A stretch of 64,000 nt of DNA from Entamoeba invadens IP1 (Eukaryota > Evosea > Mastigamoebida > Endamoebidae), in assembly GCF_000330505.1 (NCBI RefSeq), contig NW_004440383.1, positions 398,042 through 462,041 of the forward strand, written 5' to 3'. Position numbers and translations under genes: made by a program. Shown piece by piece: positions 22,401-32,438 of the stretch. A model generated the notes under the pieces. That model did not search any database. It was not told the DNA's origin and saw nothing but the letters and a program-made list of their open reading frames with translations. Within the stretch, counting starts at the first letter, position 1; every line of letters starts with the position of its first letter.

Positions 22401-25400
22401 TATCACACCCCAAGACTTCTACAAGTTGTTCGATCTCTGTCTTCTCCATACTTGTGTCACTGTCACTTGGAATAACATTCGCAACCTTTTCCATTCGAAG
22501 CTTCTGAGTAAGTTCATCAACTCTTTGTTGTGAGAGAGGTGGCTTATTCAGTTTGTCATTGGTACCACTCTGTGGCAGTCTTCTCTTCATCGCCTCATTG
22601 AATATTTTGTCGAAACAAATGTCGTTGAACGATAAAAAGAATGTGTTTTCGACCTCTTCCATATTCCCTTTAAGTTGTTCAGAAACGACTTTGTTGAATT
22701 TTATGCAATCAAATTTGGATGTCTCGACTTTTGTTGGCTCGTTATACCAATTTGGTGTGATGTTATTTGGTCTGAGTGTATTGATGACTTTTGGCTTTGA
22801 TAATGCACTCGGAGTTCCTCCAAGTAACAATGCTTTCAGTGCCAATTCTTCTGCAGTCTTGTCCGTGATCCACCCATTATCATTCAAATCTTTCACCAGA
22901 GACGACACATCTGCAGTGATTTGTCCCTTCAATAAATAATGTGAGAGTCTCTCCTTATTCTCATTGTACGCAGATTGTCCAACACACAATATCAGAGGTA
23001 TTATGTATGAGCACACAATCATTTCGTTGTTCAATTCAGTCTTTTTCAAGAATTCAAAGAAGGAAGATATCAAGGTAAGTGCATTCATACTGTTTTTGAA
23101 CGAATACATAAAGAATTTCGCTTTCTCGGTTGCATCGACAGAAGTGACTACTCTTGCCTTTGTTGTTAACCCTAATAAATCAGCAACGATTGTCATATTC
23201 AATATTTCTCGAAGACTCCCAGACTCTTTGTTGTGTTTATTAAACACATCCTCTAACACACCTTTGTCGCAACTAGAAAATGCTTTTCCAATATCATCAT
23301 ACGCCTCTAAACGTACATTTTCACTGAATACTCTTTCAAATACTCTTTCAACACCTTTCACATTCACATTGTTCTCTTGCAAATACAAAATCGCATCTAA
23401 GACAGTTGCAATTGTCACACCGTCATATAATACCATTGATATATCTATTTCATCGTACAAAAAGCAGAACAGTCCAACTACTCTTTCATAATTCACTTTC
23501 AATGCTTCTTGTGTGATTTTCGTTTGAATAATGCTTTTGATAATATGTGAGATATACTTCTGTGAATGTTCTTTAATTTCGTACCCCAAAAATGTCGTTG
23601 TCGAAGGGTCGATCAAAATCCGATTCTCAAAACAGACTTCGAGAAATGGAAGTGTTGTTTTAGTTAAGTACAGTCTTTCCAGAAAAAGTGCACATATCTC
23701 CTCCTTCGGGTTCTTTAAAACTTCTTGCAAACATCCATCATAGATCACAAGATCGTTATTTTCAATCGTTTTAATTCTTCGAAGACACTCAATCAACAAC
23801 GAAACTACCGCCTTATGGCTTAATTTCGTTTTATTTTGATTTTCAATGGACTCTCTCACCTTTTTCAGTGCCAAAAAGGCCAATAATAGCTTCCCAGTAT
23901 CAGGTAGCGTCTTAGCAATTTCACGAAGAATATTCTCAGACAAGAATTGTATTGTCCTCCCAACAAAAAAGAAGAGTCGATTCACCTTTCGAATCCCAAA
24001 GTCGAGTGAATCTTCACTATTTGTGATCTTTTCGTTTCCACTCGCATACAAAGCAATCAATTTGAACGCATTAATAACACATTCTTTACTGAAATCCAAG
24101 TGCTCTTTATTCATCGTATTCAAGTCCCACTTATTGACATTTAAAAAGTACGTGATTGGTAGACAAACGAGGAGTTGGTCGAGCGTGAAGTTGTTGTCCT
24201 TATGCTTTTTGGCCAGATCAAACGTCGTCTTTGAATTCGCAAAATCGTCTTTATTCCCATTCGAAACTATTTTGAAAAACCAATTCCCTTTCAACGCATA
24301 CACCTTCTCTACGGTCTTCTCAAAGAACCTCACTCGCGGCGCATTCCCCCACAAAAAGTTCCACAAAAATTTGATCATTTCTTTCTCTGTGATATCCTTT
24401 GTTTTATGCAATGACTCTTGGAGTAAGTTGTTTGCAGCAATGTTAAATGGTAACGGTGGTATACTGAATGAAGTCTTTTGTTTGTCAATATCAACATTTT
24501 TCATCTTGTCTAACACAGTTTCCACTAAGTACCACAATGAACACGAAAACATGGTTTGTCCCTGCGAATACAAGTATATCACAGACTTCGTCAGTGTGTT
24601 ATTCGTGTCAATCATTCTCTTGATAACATTGTAATAGATGTTCTTAATATCAACGGAAAGTTGTTCTGGACCACTATGAAATTGAATAACTGTATCAAAC
24701 AACACAAACAGTGTCCCAACTGTTTTGCAATTTGGATCGTTCAATACAATTTTGGCAAACGCACTAAATTCAGTCATTCGAGTGTCCAGTATTTTATTCA
24801 TCCCTCTTGATGTCTTCATTAAATACAAAGGGCGCACTAAAAAGTTTGCGAAATCGTCTTCTGTAAAATGTCTTTTAAGCAACGTGAAAGTGTGTTTTTC
24901 ATCGACTACTCGTGGAGTTTGAAGGGTTAAATACCTCTCGACCAAAATGACTGCAAAAAAGCTTTTAAGTGTCTTTGCATTCTCATACAACTCCTTTACT
25001 CGCTCAATCATTTTGTAATGAGTTGAAGTGTGGAGTGCCGCAGAGGCTATAAAGAATTTCCAGAACTCGGGAAACGTGTCACAGTTGAAGATATATTCGG
25101 AAATGACTTTCACTTTGACCCAATTGGAATATGTAAATCCTCTCAAGAAGTTGTCGACAAGTATTTCCTCTTTTTGTGTTATTGGCTTGTTCTCCTTCCC
25201 CTTCTCAAATTCTTGAATAATAAATTTGATGACTGCGGTCTCGATATTCTTATCATCCATTCTGCTCAACCACACTTGATTCGCTAATACAAAAGTCTCT
25301 TCACATAACAATTTCTCAAAGTTCTCAGTGACGTTATGACCTCTTCCAATTTCAAGTACTGTGTTTAGGACTTGATAGTCTTCGTTTTGACTTTCAATGT

Positions 25401-25842
25401 ATTTCTTTTGTGCAACTCGCATTCCAAAGTCGGACCCAAGAGCTTTAGAAACTTCTTTAATGTACTTGGTGTAGTCCTCACCAATTGGAGGAGCCTCAAT
25501 ATTCATCACATCCGAAAATACCTCAATCTTTTTTGTATTAGAGAAGTATGCCGCTATTTCTGGAAACTGTGAAGACTCTAAGTAATATGAGTTCGTTGGA
25601 TAAAATACTCCTCGCAACGCGCAACACTCGATCATTTCCCAAAGCATCTTTCGTTGCTCTTTTGTGACTTCTCGTAGTTTTACTTCGTTGTCGATTTGAA
25701 CTACAGGAAGTGCCTCCAAAAAGTGCTTCAAATGTTTGGAGAAATCCGTGTCAAAAATTGGGGTAATTGGGGTGTCCTTCACTTTGTTGTACTCCGCCTT
25801 GAAATTTTCATAACATATGCTTGGATTCATCTCTTCTTCCAT
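19459..25842 (-). CDS. Giant HECT-type E3 ubiquitin ligase
   Basis: A single exon of 2127 residues. The last ~340 residues are a full HECT domain: VRFENETGEDVGGLLRECY begins the N-lobe, and the C-lobe has LPTAHTCINRLDLP with the catalytic Cys at about 2095 and an end in GFGFY that fits the aromatic C-terminus of HECT ligases. The long N-terminal part is helical, as in HUWE1/Tom1-type ligases, and an acidic Glu/Asn/Gln-rich segment lies at about 1590-1660. It should accept ubiquitin from an E2 on the catalytic Cys and pass it to substrates. GAACT lies at 25854-25858, 12 bases before the ATG. Assignment to the HUWE1 branch is tentative. Confidence 0.92.
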   Translation of the reverse strand: MEEEMNPSICYENFKAEYNKVKDTPITPIFDTDFSKHLKHFLEALPVVQIDNEVKLREVTKEQRKMLWEMIECCALRGVFYPTNSYYLESSQFPEIAAYFSNTKKIEVFSDVMNIEAPPIGEDYTKYIKEVSKALGSDFGMRVAQKKYIESQNEDYQVLNTVLEIGRGHNVTENFEKLLCEETFVLANQVWLSRMDDKNIETAVIKFIIQEFEKGKENKPITQKEEILVDNFLRGFTYSNWVKVKVISEYIFNCDTFPEFWKFFIASAALHTSTHYKMIERVKELYENAKTLKSFFAVILVERYLTLQTPRVVDEKHTFTLLKRHFTEDDFANFLVRPLYLMKTSRGMNKILDTRMTEFSAFAKIVLNDPNCKTVGTLFVLFDTVIQFHSGPEQLSVDIKNIYYNVIKRMIDTNNTLTKSVIYLYSQGQTMFSCSLWYLVETVLDKMKNVDIDKQKTSFSIPPLPFNIAANNLLQESLHKTKDITEKEMIKFLWNFLWGNAPRVRFFEKTVEKVYALKGNWFFKIVSNGNKDDFANSKTTFDLAKKHKDNNFTLDQLLVCLPITYFLNVNKWDLNTMNKEHLDFSKECVINAFKLIALYASGNEKITNSEDSLDFGIRKVNRLFFFVGRTIQFLSENILREIAKTLPDTGKLLLAFLALKKVRESIENQNKTKLSHKAVVSLLIECLRRIKTIENNDLVIYDGCLQEVLKNPKEEICALFLERLYLTKTTLPFLEVCFENRILIDPSTTTFLGYEIKEHSQKYISHIIKSIIQTKITQEALKVNYERVVGLFCFLYDEIDISMVLYDGVTIATVLDAILYLQENNVNVKGVERVFERVFSENVRLEAYDDIGKAFSSCDKGVLEDVFNKHNKESGSLREILNMTIVADLLGLTTKARVVTSVDATEKAKFFMYSFKNSMNALTLISSFFEFLKKTELNNEMIVCSYIIPLILCVGQSAYNENKERLSHYLLKGQITADVSSLVKDLNDNGWITDKTAEELALKALLLGGTPSALSKPKVINTLRPNNITPNWYNEPTKVETSKFDCIKFNKVVSEQLKGNMEEVENTFFLSFNDICFDKIFNEAMKRRLPQSGTNDKLNKPPLSQQRVDELTQKLRMEKVANVIPSDSDTSMEKTEIEQLVEVLGCDNVITQLVHDYAIYSNNNDNRRVTGVIAVIKEYGAIQLERGNGDVSDQCNLILDQVKPPTTCPQQVTQPQSTPQQQVERRVVYVPSMGDIELPIGINYETLVQIPQQFWAEQILQYYEEHPEERRRTGRVEQLASENNRTKRVRLPMLEPVFLFLNKQKGHDRPSPSLIELSAADKTINVVNFVENIGSSTTEEVRKYCMVALMDFVKSDPSKMFLKNVIVLVVEEFITKAITKQSETKVNAFVGILYCLLEKYDHPPQQVKDMISKCVQLIVKSNFGVGTKRNAIDKLLNFGSIYVDFNDKTVVKMVMESIGEKVRYGVLDCINFAMSEVTRTICEDIVFEYTKQFEGEMDRTSKENFFNFLNVINLTQNTVKSVQPNRTGNTFVPYFADLGRTQLASPLFGGNLPMGMFVPQNPHLMNDHRIPQFGMLNDHENGVAEYFIGNEGLPPRFQERIDGYNDEENGMDQDQYFAREEEGLIQGNEFENQEEEVNEQNNEENDEEGEKDVSNEIPLVKEKKEKMETSQSAQKEKKMDEIETINYTTLISRIIETRETIDLKIALKLVQKELTNNTQNPNKKIIELLRTIRSYIDFLYIIDANVFERGLHFLESQRFCYPFEKKMDELYKSIKSRNGNKRLTVTVKRQQVLQTLYAQLRNSVLFDCLIKVRFENETGEDVGGLLRECYALALEDIVDEKTLLFRVENGVLEPDLMSSPELMMFVGKLIGKMICDNMTLNLRFSLTFLRMLLGKRTEVEDLKVVDPEFYKQMQNVLNSDVSAWGLTFVYDEKRGDKVEEVKLKEGDLEVNESNKKEYIELLVQYKYNTKYAKQVEWFGKGLFSVLAVDKVKMFEEKELEKVFCGEEFDVKELKKNCVYESYNEESLQVVWFWSVLEEMNQLLRNKVLQFVTGSPNSPIGGFQKLVDADGHPLPFMICSIKYDNPDEKLPTAHTCINRLDLPNYSNKEILKEKLLYAISECTGFGFY

Positions 25843-26458
25843 TCTATATTAACAGTTCTATATGTACATACATAACCATTCAATGAACTTAATAAAAGCT
25901 ATAACCAAACCATTTGTTTGTAATGACTTATGATAATTAAATAACAACTCATTCAATAGTAAAAAAACAAAATGTTGAGTTATAGAATATTATACTAATT
26001 ACTATAATCTATTGTTATTCATCCATAACAATAATTGAATGAGGAAGAATTAAATAAGATTTATTTTCTATTATAATATTTACTAATATCATATACCATA
26101 CTTTATAATATTTTGAATTATTAAAATTGTATTGATATACTAATAACAAATAAATAGTTTAATTTAAAATTTTACTATTTCAATCATTTCTTGTAAATTT
26201 TTATTTATCATATGCTAAAATATTAACACCGTTAAAAAAAATGTTTTTTTAAAACAAATTAAATGGGAAATTAAACTATAATTTATAATTTAGTATATTA
26301 TATATTTGAATCATGAACTCCAAGTCTTGCCAAATTAATATTCTATTTTGTAACTATAAATAAATCATATTTAAATTACTAAAAAAAAGACAACAAAATC
26401 GCCTAAAAAGAAGTAAAATAAGAAGAAGTTAACGTGACCAGCTTCTTCTCTCCTCTAC
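25843..26458. other. AT-rich intergenic region
   Basis: HECT gene promoter at the left and the 3' flank of the eRF1 gene at the right. Short A/T dyads only; no gene. Confidence 0.5.
25854..25858 (-). promoter_or_regulatory. GAACT box of the HECT ligase gene
   Basis: GAACT on the minus strand 12 bases before the start codon, in the position of the Entamoeba GAAC core promoter element. Confidence 0.5.
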
Positions 26459-27865
26459 TTACAACCCAAATTCATCATCAATTTCATGGAACCTATCTGC
26501 CTCATCGCCGAAGATGTCATCATCGTCTTCATTTTCTTCGACAATTTCGTCCCCAGTATTAAAGTTTTCATCGAGCTGTTCCATATCGAGTTTGTATCTT
26601 AAGATACCACCAATACCACTAAAGCCTTTGACAAACTGTGCACCCTCTTGTGTGTTGTCTGTCACAAACTCAAGTCTTGTTCCAAAGTCCTTGTAATGTT
26701 CGGAGATCCAATCGACAAAAGCCTCCTGAGCCACAAATTTCATATCAACGCCAGTCTCAGCGTCTTTCATGATTCCTCCCTCAGCGACATCAGACTCTTT
26801 CTGTGTATAAATGACTTTCTTCTCGTCAGTGTTGGGATTAATCAGTTCAGTACGAATCGATTTCAAGTTTTCCCAGACAATCAAACGTTCGACAGCTCCC
26901 ATCTCAAGTGCTTTAATAGTCTCTTGCATGCCAAAGACAAACTTACCAGTGTCCATCTTGATGTTATCCATGAATTCATTAATCAAGTCCTTTTCCGCAA
27001 CAAATCTGACGTTTCTCAACGTCTCTGCAGACAACTCAATGGCTTGGTTGAATCCGTTTAATCCACCATAAGAGACATCGACTATATTCAATACAATGGC
27101 TTGAAGTCTTGGATCAAACATCATAGACTTATTAAGTACAGTCTTAAAGTCGGCAATACCAGCAAGAATGAGCCCCGAGACATTAGGGTGGTCGTCCGTG
27201 ATGAAATTCTCAACAGCAAGTTCTCCAACTCTTCTGACGTAGTTGTGTCTCTTCTCAAGTCTCAAACGTGCAAAACGGACAGATGACTGACCACCTCTCC
27301 CGTGTTTCTTGGGCAACTCAACAGTGATCTTCTGTAAAACACTTCTGGTGTTTCCTTGTAATGTTCCAAACAAAGTGCCATTCCCGTCCATAACAATAAA
27401 TCCATATTTGTCATCGTTCTGCATTAAATCGGTGATAGCTTCAGTATGGAATCTATTATCACAGAGATAAGTCGATGTATTGATCGGCTTGGGCGGTTCA
27501 AGATCAATGCATACCAACTTCTCTCCTTTCTCAGTGTATACAGAACCACAGTATATAACTAACCCATTTGGGGGTACAATGTGGTGCAATTTAAGTCTGT
27601 TTTGGGTCGATGTAATAGCAGTGAGCACTGACTGCCTATTCACTCGCGACTTGATGTTCGTAGCAGTACCATATTCTTCAACTAGCTTCTGCATCATTTT
27701 CGATATCTGTTCTTCGGGCTTCATGATCACCGTGATCATCGATGTCCCATCACCGCGTGCCGCTTCCAAATTTTTCACAAGTCGCTTCGTCTGAAAGACT
27801 TTGATCTGCTCGTCCTCTGTCAATTCTTCTTCTTTCACCTTAACAGTCTTTCCCAATATCGCCAT
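26459..27865 (-). CDS. eRF1: Eukaryotic peptide chain release factor 1
   Basis: A single exon of 468 residues. Domain 1 has the stop-codon-reading motifs NIKS (70-73) and YLCDNRF (133-139); domain 2 has the GGQ loop (191-193, in [15 protein letters not shown]) that enters the peptidyl transferase centre; domain 3 follows and ends in the usual acidic tail. The GGQ and NIKS motifs together separate it from Pelota/Dom34. It recognises all three stop codons on the ribosome and works with the GTPase eRF3. All motifs are canonical, in keeping with the standard genetic code. The codon pattern is that of a well-expressed gene. Confidence 0.97.
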   Translation of the reverse strand: MAILGKTVKVKEEELTEDEQIKVFQTKRLVKNLEAARGDGTSMITVIMKPEEQISKMMQKLVEEYGTATNIKSRVNRQSVLTAITSTQNRLKLHHIVPPNGLVIYCGSVYTEKGEKLVCIDLEPPKPINTSTYLCDNRFHTEAITDLMQNDDKYGFIVMDGNGTLFGTLQGNTRSVLQKITVELPKKHGRGGQSSVRFARLRLEKRHNYVRRVGELAVENFITDDHPNVSGLILAGIADFKTVLNKSMMFDPRLQAIVLNIVDVSYGGLNGFNQAIELSAETLRNVRFVAEKDLINEFMDNIKMDTGKFVFGMQETIKALEMGAVERLIVWENLKSIRTELINPNTDEKKVIYTQKESDVAEGGIMKDAETGVDMKFVAQEAFVDWISEHYKDFGTRLEFVTDNTQEGAQFVKGFSGIGGILRYKLDMEQLDENFNTGDEIVEENEDDDDIFGDEADRFHEIDDEFGL

Positions 27866-28259
27866 AATACTTGTCTTTAGAGTTTTTTAGGGTTTCTTCT
27901 TTGTTTGTTAAGTTTGAGTCTTGAATGCATTTATTATTCATTAGTAAATTAATAGCAATTTATAATATACTAGAGATTTATTATTGATATTGCCATTGAA
28001 AAAGACATTTTATTTCTACCAAATTCTTGTTTCTTTAATTTAAAATATTACAGACAAATTACTTGCTTAATCAGACTTTTTATGAGTAAGATTTAGGTCA
28101 ACAAAAAAGGGTTTTATAAACTTTTTTTGATTCTGAATGATTTGAAATTTAACTAATGTAATAATAAATGAATTATAAAATTTTATTAGAAAGAAAGTGT
28201 TTGACGAGTTACTCTTCTATTATTCAAAACTAATTAAATTCATCCCTTTTAAATCGAAA
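27866..28259. other. Intergenic region
   Basis: Promoter of eRF1 and the 3' flank of the RPC3 gene. AT-rich; no gene is seen. Confidence 0.5.
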
Positions 28260-29877
28260 TCAATAATCCTTCAAACAGAAGAACATCCCACTCAGATTGT
28301 ATAGTGCGTCGAGTAACAGTCTCTGTCTTTTATCAAGTAACATGTATTCACTCATTTCTTCTGTGTTAAGCAACAACTTCTGCATTTCTTCTCCTTCTTT
28401 GAATTTGGCAATCAACTCCGCCTTCATCGAAATCTCCATCCGATATCTCTCCGTTGTGTTCATGATCGCCTTTGCAGTCTCTCGCAACAAAATAGCATTT
28501 GTTTGCGAGAAGTTGACAGACCACATGAAGTACGCATTCTTTCCTCCTCTCAAGTGGGACCGGGGGACTTCTTGTCCGTTGATGAATCCCGCTTGAAACA
28601 ACTTGAATAGTATTCCACGAATGTTATCAATATCACCAATTAATAAGTCTGCTATCTGACTGTCCGTCAAGACGTGTTTCATCTTTAATACTCGAAACAC
28701 ATTAGCTGCCAACACTCCATATCGTGAAGACAACGTCGATTCGATCAGTTGTCCTTTTAAAAATGCAGTTGCTGCTTCCACCTCTATAACTTAGTTCGCC
28801 TTTTAATATCTCCACAGTAACATTATGTCTAACAAACGTAACTTATAGCTATTCGTCTCCGCAACTACAGCAGACTGATTCTTCGCAACAATAAATGGCT
28901 CATCTCTCGTCATCATTTCTAAATACTTTCTCACCGTCTCCGGTGGCAACTCAATCAAGTTTTGGCACAACACGGCAAAGTCCACGGGAGTCTTCCCGCA
29001 CGCAGACAACTCCCACATCTTGTTGATAATCGGCCCAGCCTTCTCGTCGAATTTCTTTGTTGCCATCTCAAGTATTTTCTACACATCAAACCAAATTCTA
29101 TATTGATAATATAATATAATATAACTATACTTTATTAGAACACATAGTCAACCAACAAACAGACAGAATGTTTTCCTTGTTGTACACTTCGATATTGACC
29201 ATCCAAACTGGTTCGACGTCTTCTTGATTTTCTTGGTCGAGAGGAGAGTTGATGTTTTTGATATCGACGCCCGCCTTCATCTTCTTAGGTATTGGTTTTT
29301 CGATCTCTGCTTTACTTTTCTTTCTTCCCTTCTTCTTTTGTCCGTCGTTTTGTTTCATAATGGAGAAGGAAGGAGCTGGTGTTGAAGTTCTCTCGAGTTG
29401 TGCCAAGTCTGAAATATTCTTGTTGACTCGCATGATGTACTTTGCCTTGACGAGATCGTCGAAAGTTTTTTTGACCTCTTTACGGTCCAACTCAGGCTCT
29501 TTTGACTGGATGACAGCGTACAGATCGTCAAAGTTAAGCATTCCGTAACTCAAAAGAGTCATTGAAATACTCTTCGCAAGGTCTCCGAATTTGACTTGCA
29601 TCAGCGCGACGAAGTGTGGGTGTCGCAATGAGAATAAAACTCTGTTTTGGTCTATAGAACACACCATCGGTTCATCCTTCGAGTACCTCAAAATGCCGTG
29701 ATGAAGAAGTACTAACAGTGCCTCGTAAACTCGACTGTATGGAAATTTGGTTCTTCGCCATAAATCAAAAATTGTTGTTGGGTGAAGTAACAACTCCCGC
29801 GAAACACGTCCGACAAACTCGCCAAATTGGTTTGATATGATTTGGATGATGAGGTCGTCGTAAATTGTGGTGTTCAT
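28260..29877 (-). CDS. RPC3: RNA polymerase III subunit RPC3 (RPC82/POLR3C), three exons
   Basis: Three exons, 29877-29161, 29078-28838 and 28783-28260, joined across introns of 82 nt (29079-29160) and 54 nt (28784-28837), both GTTTGT...TAG, give 493 residues. The phases fit exactly (0, then 1). The N-terminus (IISNQFGEFVGRVSRELL and the winged helix after it) and the series of winged-helix domains match the RPC82 family, as does the C-terminal coiled-coil region. A Lys-rich linker lies around residue 190. In the Pol III enzyme this subunit joins the RPC3/6/7 trimer needed for promoter-specific initiation at tRNA and 5S genes. GAACT is at 29893-29897. Read singly, the three exons look like unrelated small genes. 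Confidence 0.87.
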
Positions 29878-30284
29878 CAAATAGCCCTTAACAGTTCTTC
29901 TCTTTCTTCATCGAACAGAAAACTGTACTAAAACTCTCATTCAATTTATTATAAAACACTAGTTTGCTTGTTGGAAGAAGTTAAAAAGAAAGACTCACAT
30001 TTGATTCAAAAAGGTTTTATAAATTAATTATTTTTAATACATTAAGATATATTAAGAATTATGGGGTTTTTATAAAAAAGAATTGAAATGTGGTGATATG
30101 AATACTATATTTTTAGAATTTGTTTAACACAAATTGATTGAAAAGTCGATAAATAAGTAAAAATATAATAATAATTATTCCATCAAATAATTCATATGAA
30201 ACAGGAAAATGTCGGAATAAACTATCATTACAATAGGCATTGCATTAGTAGTAACTTTAAAAAAGAACTAGAAATTAGTAAGAA
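29878..30284. other. Divergent promoter region
   Basis: This lies between RPC3 (minus, GAACT at 29893-29897) and the receptor-like gene (plus, GAACT at 30265-30269). AT-rich in the middle; no gene. Confidence 0.5.
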
Positions 30285-30944
30285 ATGTTGACAACACTTC
30301 TGCTTATCGCTGCTGCCCTCGGGGGTCCATGCAAATACTTAAAGGATTTACACAGAAAGAACAATGACTACCACGTCACAAGGCAAGACGCCGATGGGGA
30401 CCTCTATTTTAACTTGTGTGGACATGTCGACTCGGACTTGAGTATCGATAAGAGTGACATTTCAGTCGTCTTAAACTCAACAACATTTGAGAGTGTCATT
30501 GTCTTGGGATACACACACACGGAGACTGTAACGATTTCCGAAGACAAGAACAAAGTCTCTTTTCACTACGATGGACAGAGTTTGTCGACGTTGTTGCTCT
30601 CTGCTTTGGTCGAAGTCTCTTGTGGCCTTGATACTTCAGCTAACATTCAACCATCGAAGAGTGACTATATGTTCATATTCAGTTTCACATCGCCATACGC
30701 CTGTAATATTAGTGAAGGCTTCCCGATCGTTGGTGTAATCTTGTGCTCTATATTGGTGGCGGGTATCATTTTGTACTTTGTCATCGGAATTAGTCTGAAC
30801 ATTTTCGTCTTTAAAAGAAATGGAATGGAAATCTTCCCAAATTTTAAGTTTTGGTATGGCTTGCCAAGACTCGTTTTGGACGGTATGGAATTCACTTTCT
30901 GTTGCAAGAAACCTGGTTCGGAATACCAAAATCTCTCAGTTTAA
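30285..30944 (+). CDS. Mannose-6-phosphate-receptor-like type I membrane protein
   Basis: A single exon of 219 residues: signal peptide (1-14), a small Cys-containing lumenal domain (FNLCGHVD, VEVSCGL, YACNISEG), a membrane segment at about 145-173, and a cytosolic tail. The juxtamembrane part PNFKFWYGLPRLVLDG resembles the tail of the cation-dependent mannose-6-phosphate receptor, Mrl1 and Atg27, and the C-terminus YQNLSV gives a YxxL-type sorting signal. It probably cycles between Golgi and endosomes as a cargo receptor. Whether the lumenal domain binds sugar is not shown. The start is supported by GAACT at 30265-30269. Confidence 0.72.
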   Translation: MLTTLLLIAAALGGPCKYLKDLHRKNNDYHVTRQDADGDLYFNLCGHVDSDLSIDKSDISVVLNSTTFESVIVLGYTHTETVTISEDKNKVSFHYDGQSLSTLLLSALVEVSCGLDTSANIQPSKSDYMFIFSFTSPYACNISEGFPIVGVILCSILVAGIILYFVIGISLNIFVFKRNGMEIFPNFKFWYGLPRLVLDGMEFTFCCKKPGSEYQNLSV

Positions 30945-31544
30945 TTAAAATCCACTACGTTCTTGTTTGTAACTATTAACTGTAATACATTGTATTAGTG
31001 TTACTAGTAAAATAAACTCTGCCTATCTCTTCTTTTGTTCGATTTTTTTGGGCTGTACTAAAGATATAAATGCAATAAAACTATTTTTTATTAAAGAATT
31101 AAAAAGCCGAATTTGAAGACAAAAATTCAATGGTCTTGACAAGCCTCAAACTTGGACTTTGATACTAGTTTACACATTTATAAAAAAGCCATAAAAGAAC
31201 TATAAAATATAAGAGGCAGTTGAAGAAAATGACAAAATGTTTTTGAGACTTTCCCGAAATATGAAGTATTGACTGCTTAGAGAATGGTGAGGGAAAAAAA
31301 ACGAACATCCACGTGGTGTATAGTTAGCCCAAAAAACAATCCCGTCTTATTAAGCGTAAAACACTTGAATCTCTAAACAAAAAACAATAAGCCAAACACT
31401 ATTTACCATAACCAAATGATGTTATTTGAAATAGAAATAGTAAGGTGTTACCACCAATAAAGAAGAAATGCTTAGAATAACTAAAGAACTGGTCGTCACT
31501 GTATAAGGGAGAGCAGGAACTAAAAATTTCACTACCAATTACTT
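30945..31544. other. Intergenic region with the RRM gene promoter
   Basis: AT-rich at first, more mixed from 31200. It ends in a clear core promoter at 31517-31531. No gene is seen. Confidence 0.5.
31517..31531 (+). promoter_or_regulatory. GAAC element plus initiator of the RRM gene
   Basis: GAAC at 31517-31520 is followed at once by AAAAATTTCA (31522-31531), close to the Entamoeba initiator AAAAATTCA. The ATG is at 31545, which implies a 5' leader of about 15 bases, as is normal in this genus. Confidence 0.6.
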
Positions 31545-32258
31545 ATGACCAAGTTATACATCGGAAACCTCGACTTCCAGACCACGAACGAAGAACTTAA
31601 AGCCGCCTTCCAGGCTTACAACGTTGTTGAAGTCAACATCCTTAAGACCCCAATCAACCTTTCTAGAGGCTTTGGGTTCATCGACGTCAAGACCGAAGAG
31701 GACGCCAAGAAGGCGTTGGAAATGGACAAGAAGACCATTGGAAAGCGTTCGATCCGTGTCGAGTTAGCTCTTCCAGAAGACAAGAAAGTGAAGAGAGAGG
31801 AAGGTGCTAGAAGACCATACGGCTACCACGCCCGTAGACCATATGCCCCAAGACAAAACAGATATGCAAGAAGAGAAGAAGGTGAAGAGCCAAGAGAATC
31901 AAGACCAGCAAGACAACCAAGATTCGCTAGAAAGCCAAGAGACACCACCCCAAAGGAACTCTCTGAGACCAATTTGTTCGTTAAGAATTTGCCATTCAAG
32001 TTGTCTGACGAGGAATTCAAGAAGCTTTTCGAGAAGTACGAAGTTGTTGAAGCTTCTGTCGTTAGAAGAAACTACAGAAAGGCTGAGAACGTTTCTAAGG
32101 GTTATGGATTCGTCACACTGAAGTCTGCTGAACAACAAAAGAAGGCCGTCGCTGAGGTGAATGGAACTGAAATCGATGGAAGAAAGATCTCTGTCGCAGT
32201 CGCTTTCAAAAGACCAGAAAAGCCAACCGAAGTCAAAACGGAAACCAAAACTGAGTGA
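31545..32258 (+). CDS. Two-RRM RNA-binding protein
   Basis: A single exon of 237 residues. RRM1 (about 3-78) has RNP2 LYIGNL and RNP1 RGFGFIDV; RRM2 (about 143-220) has LFVKNL and KGYGFVTL. The linker is rich in Arg, Pro and Tyr (ARRPYGYHARRPYAPRQ), like nucleolin/Gar2- or hnRNP-type proteins. It should bind single-stranded RNA, in rRNA or mRNA processing. Codons are strongly biased to C- and G-ending synonyms, unlike most neighbours, which suggests high expression and agrees with its good core promoter. Confidence in the RRM call is high; the exact role is open. Confidence 0.92.
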   Translation: MTKLYIGNLDFQTTNEELKAAFQAYNVVEVNILKTPINLSRGFGFIDVKTEEDAKKALEMDKKTIGKRSIRVELALPEDKKVKREEGARRPYGYHARRPYAPRQNRYARREEGEEPRESRPARQPRFARKPRDTTPKELSETNLFVKNLPFKLSDEEFKKLFEKYEVVEASVVRRNYRKAENVSKGYGFVTLKSAEQQKKAVAEVNGTEIDGRKISVAVAFKRPEKPTEVKTETKTE

Positions 32259-32438
32259 ATTCACGACGTATAAGTCAGTTACACTGTTCTGTTCTTTTTA
32301 GGGTTTGTATGACTCATTTATGGTTTTTTACTATCAAATTATAGTTTTTTTCAACTCGACTTTTGTTGTATAAATATCAGTTTGATATAGTATAATTATG
32401 ATTAAATGATAGTACAATTGAGTTGGCTAATAATTCAA

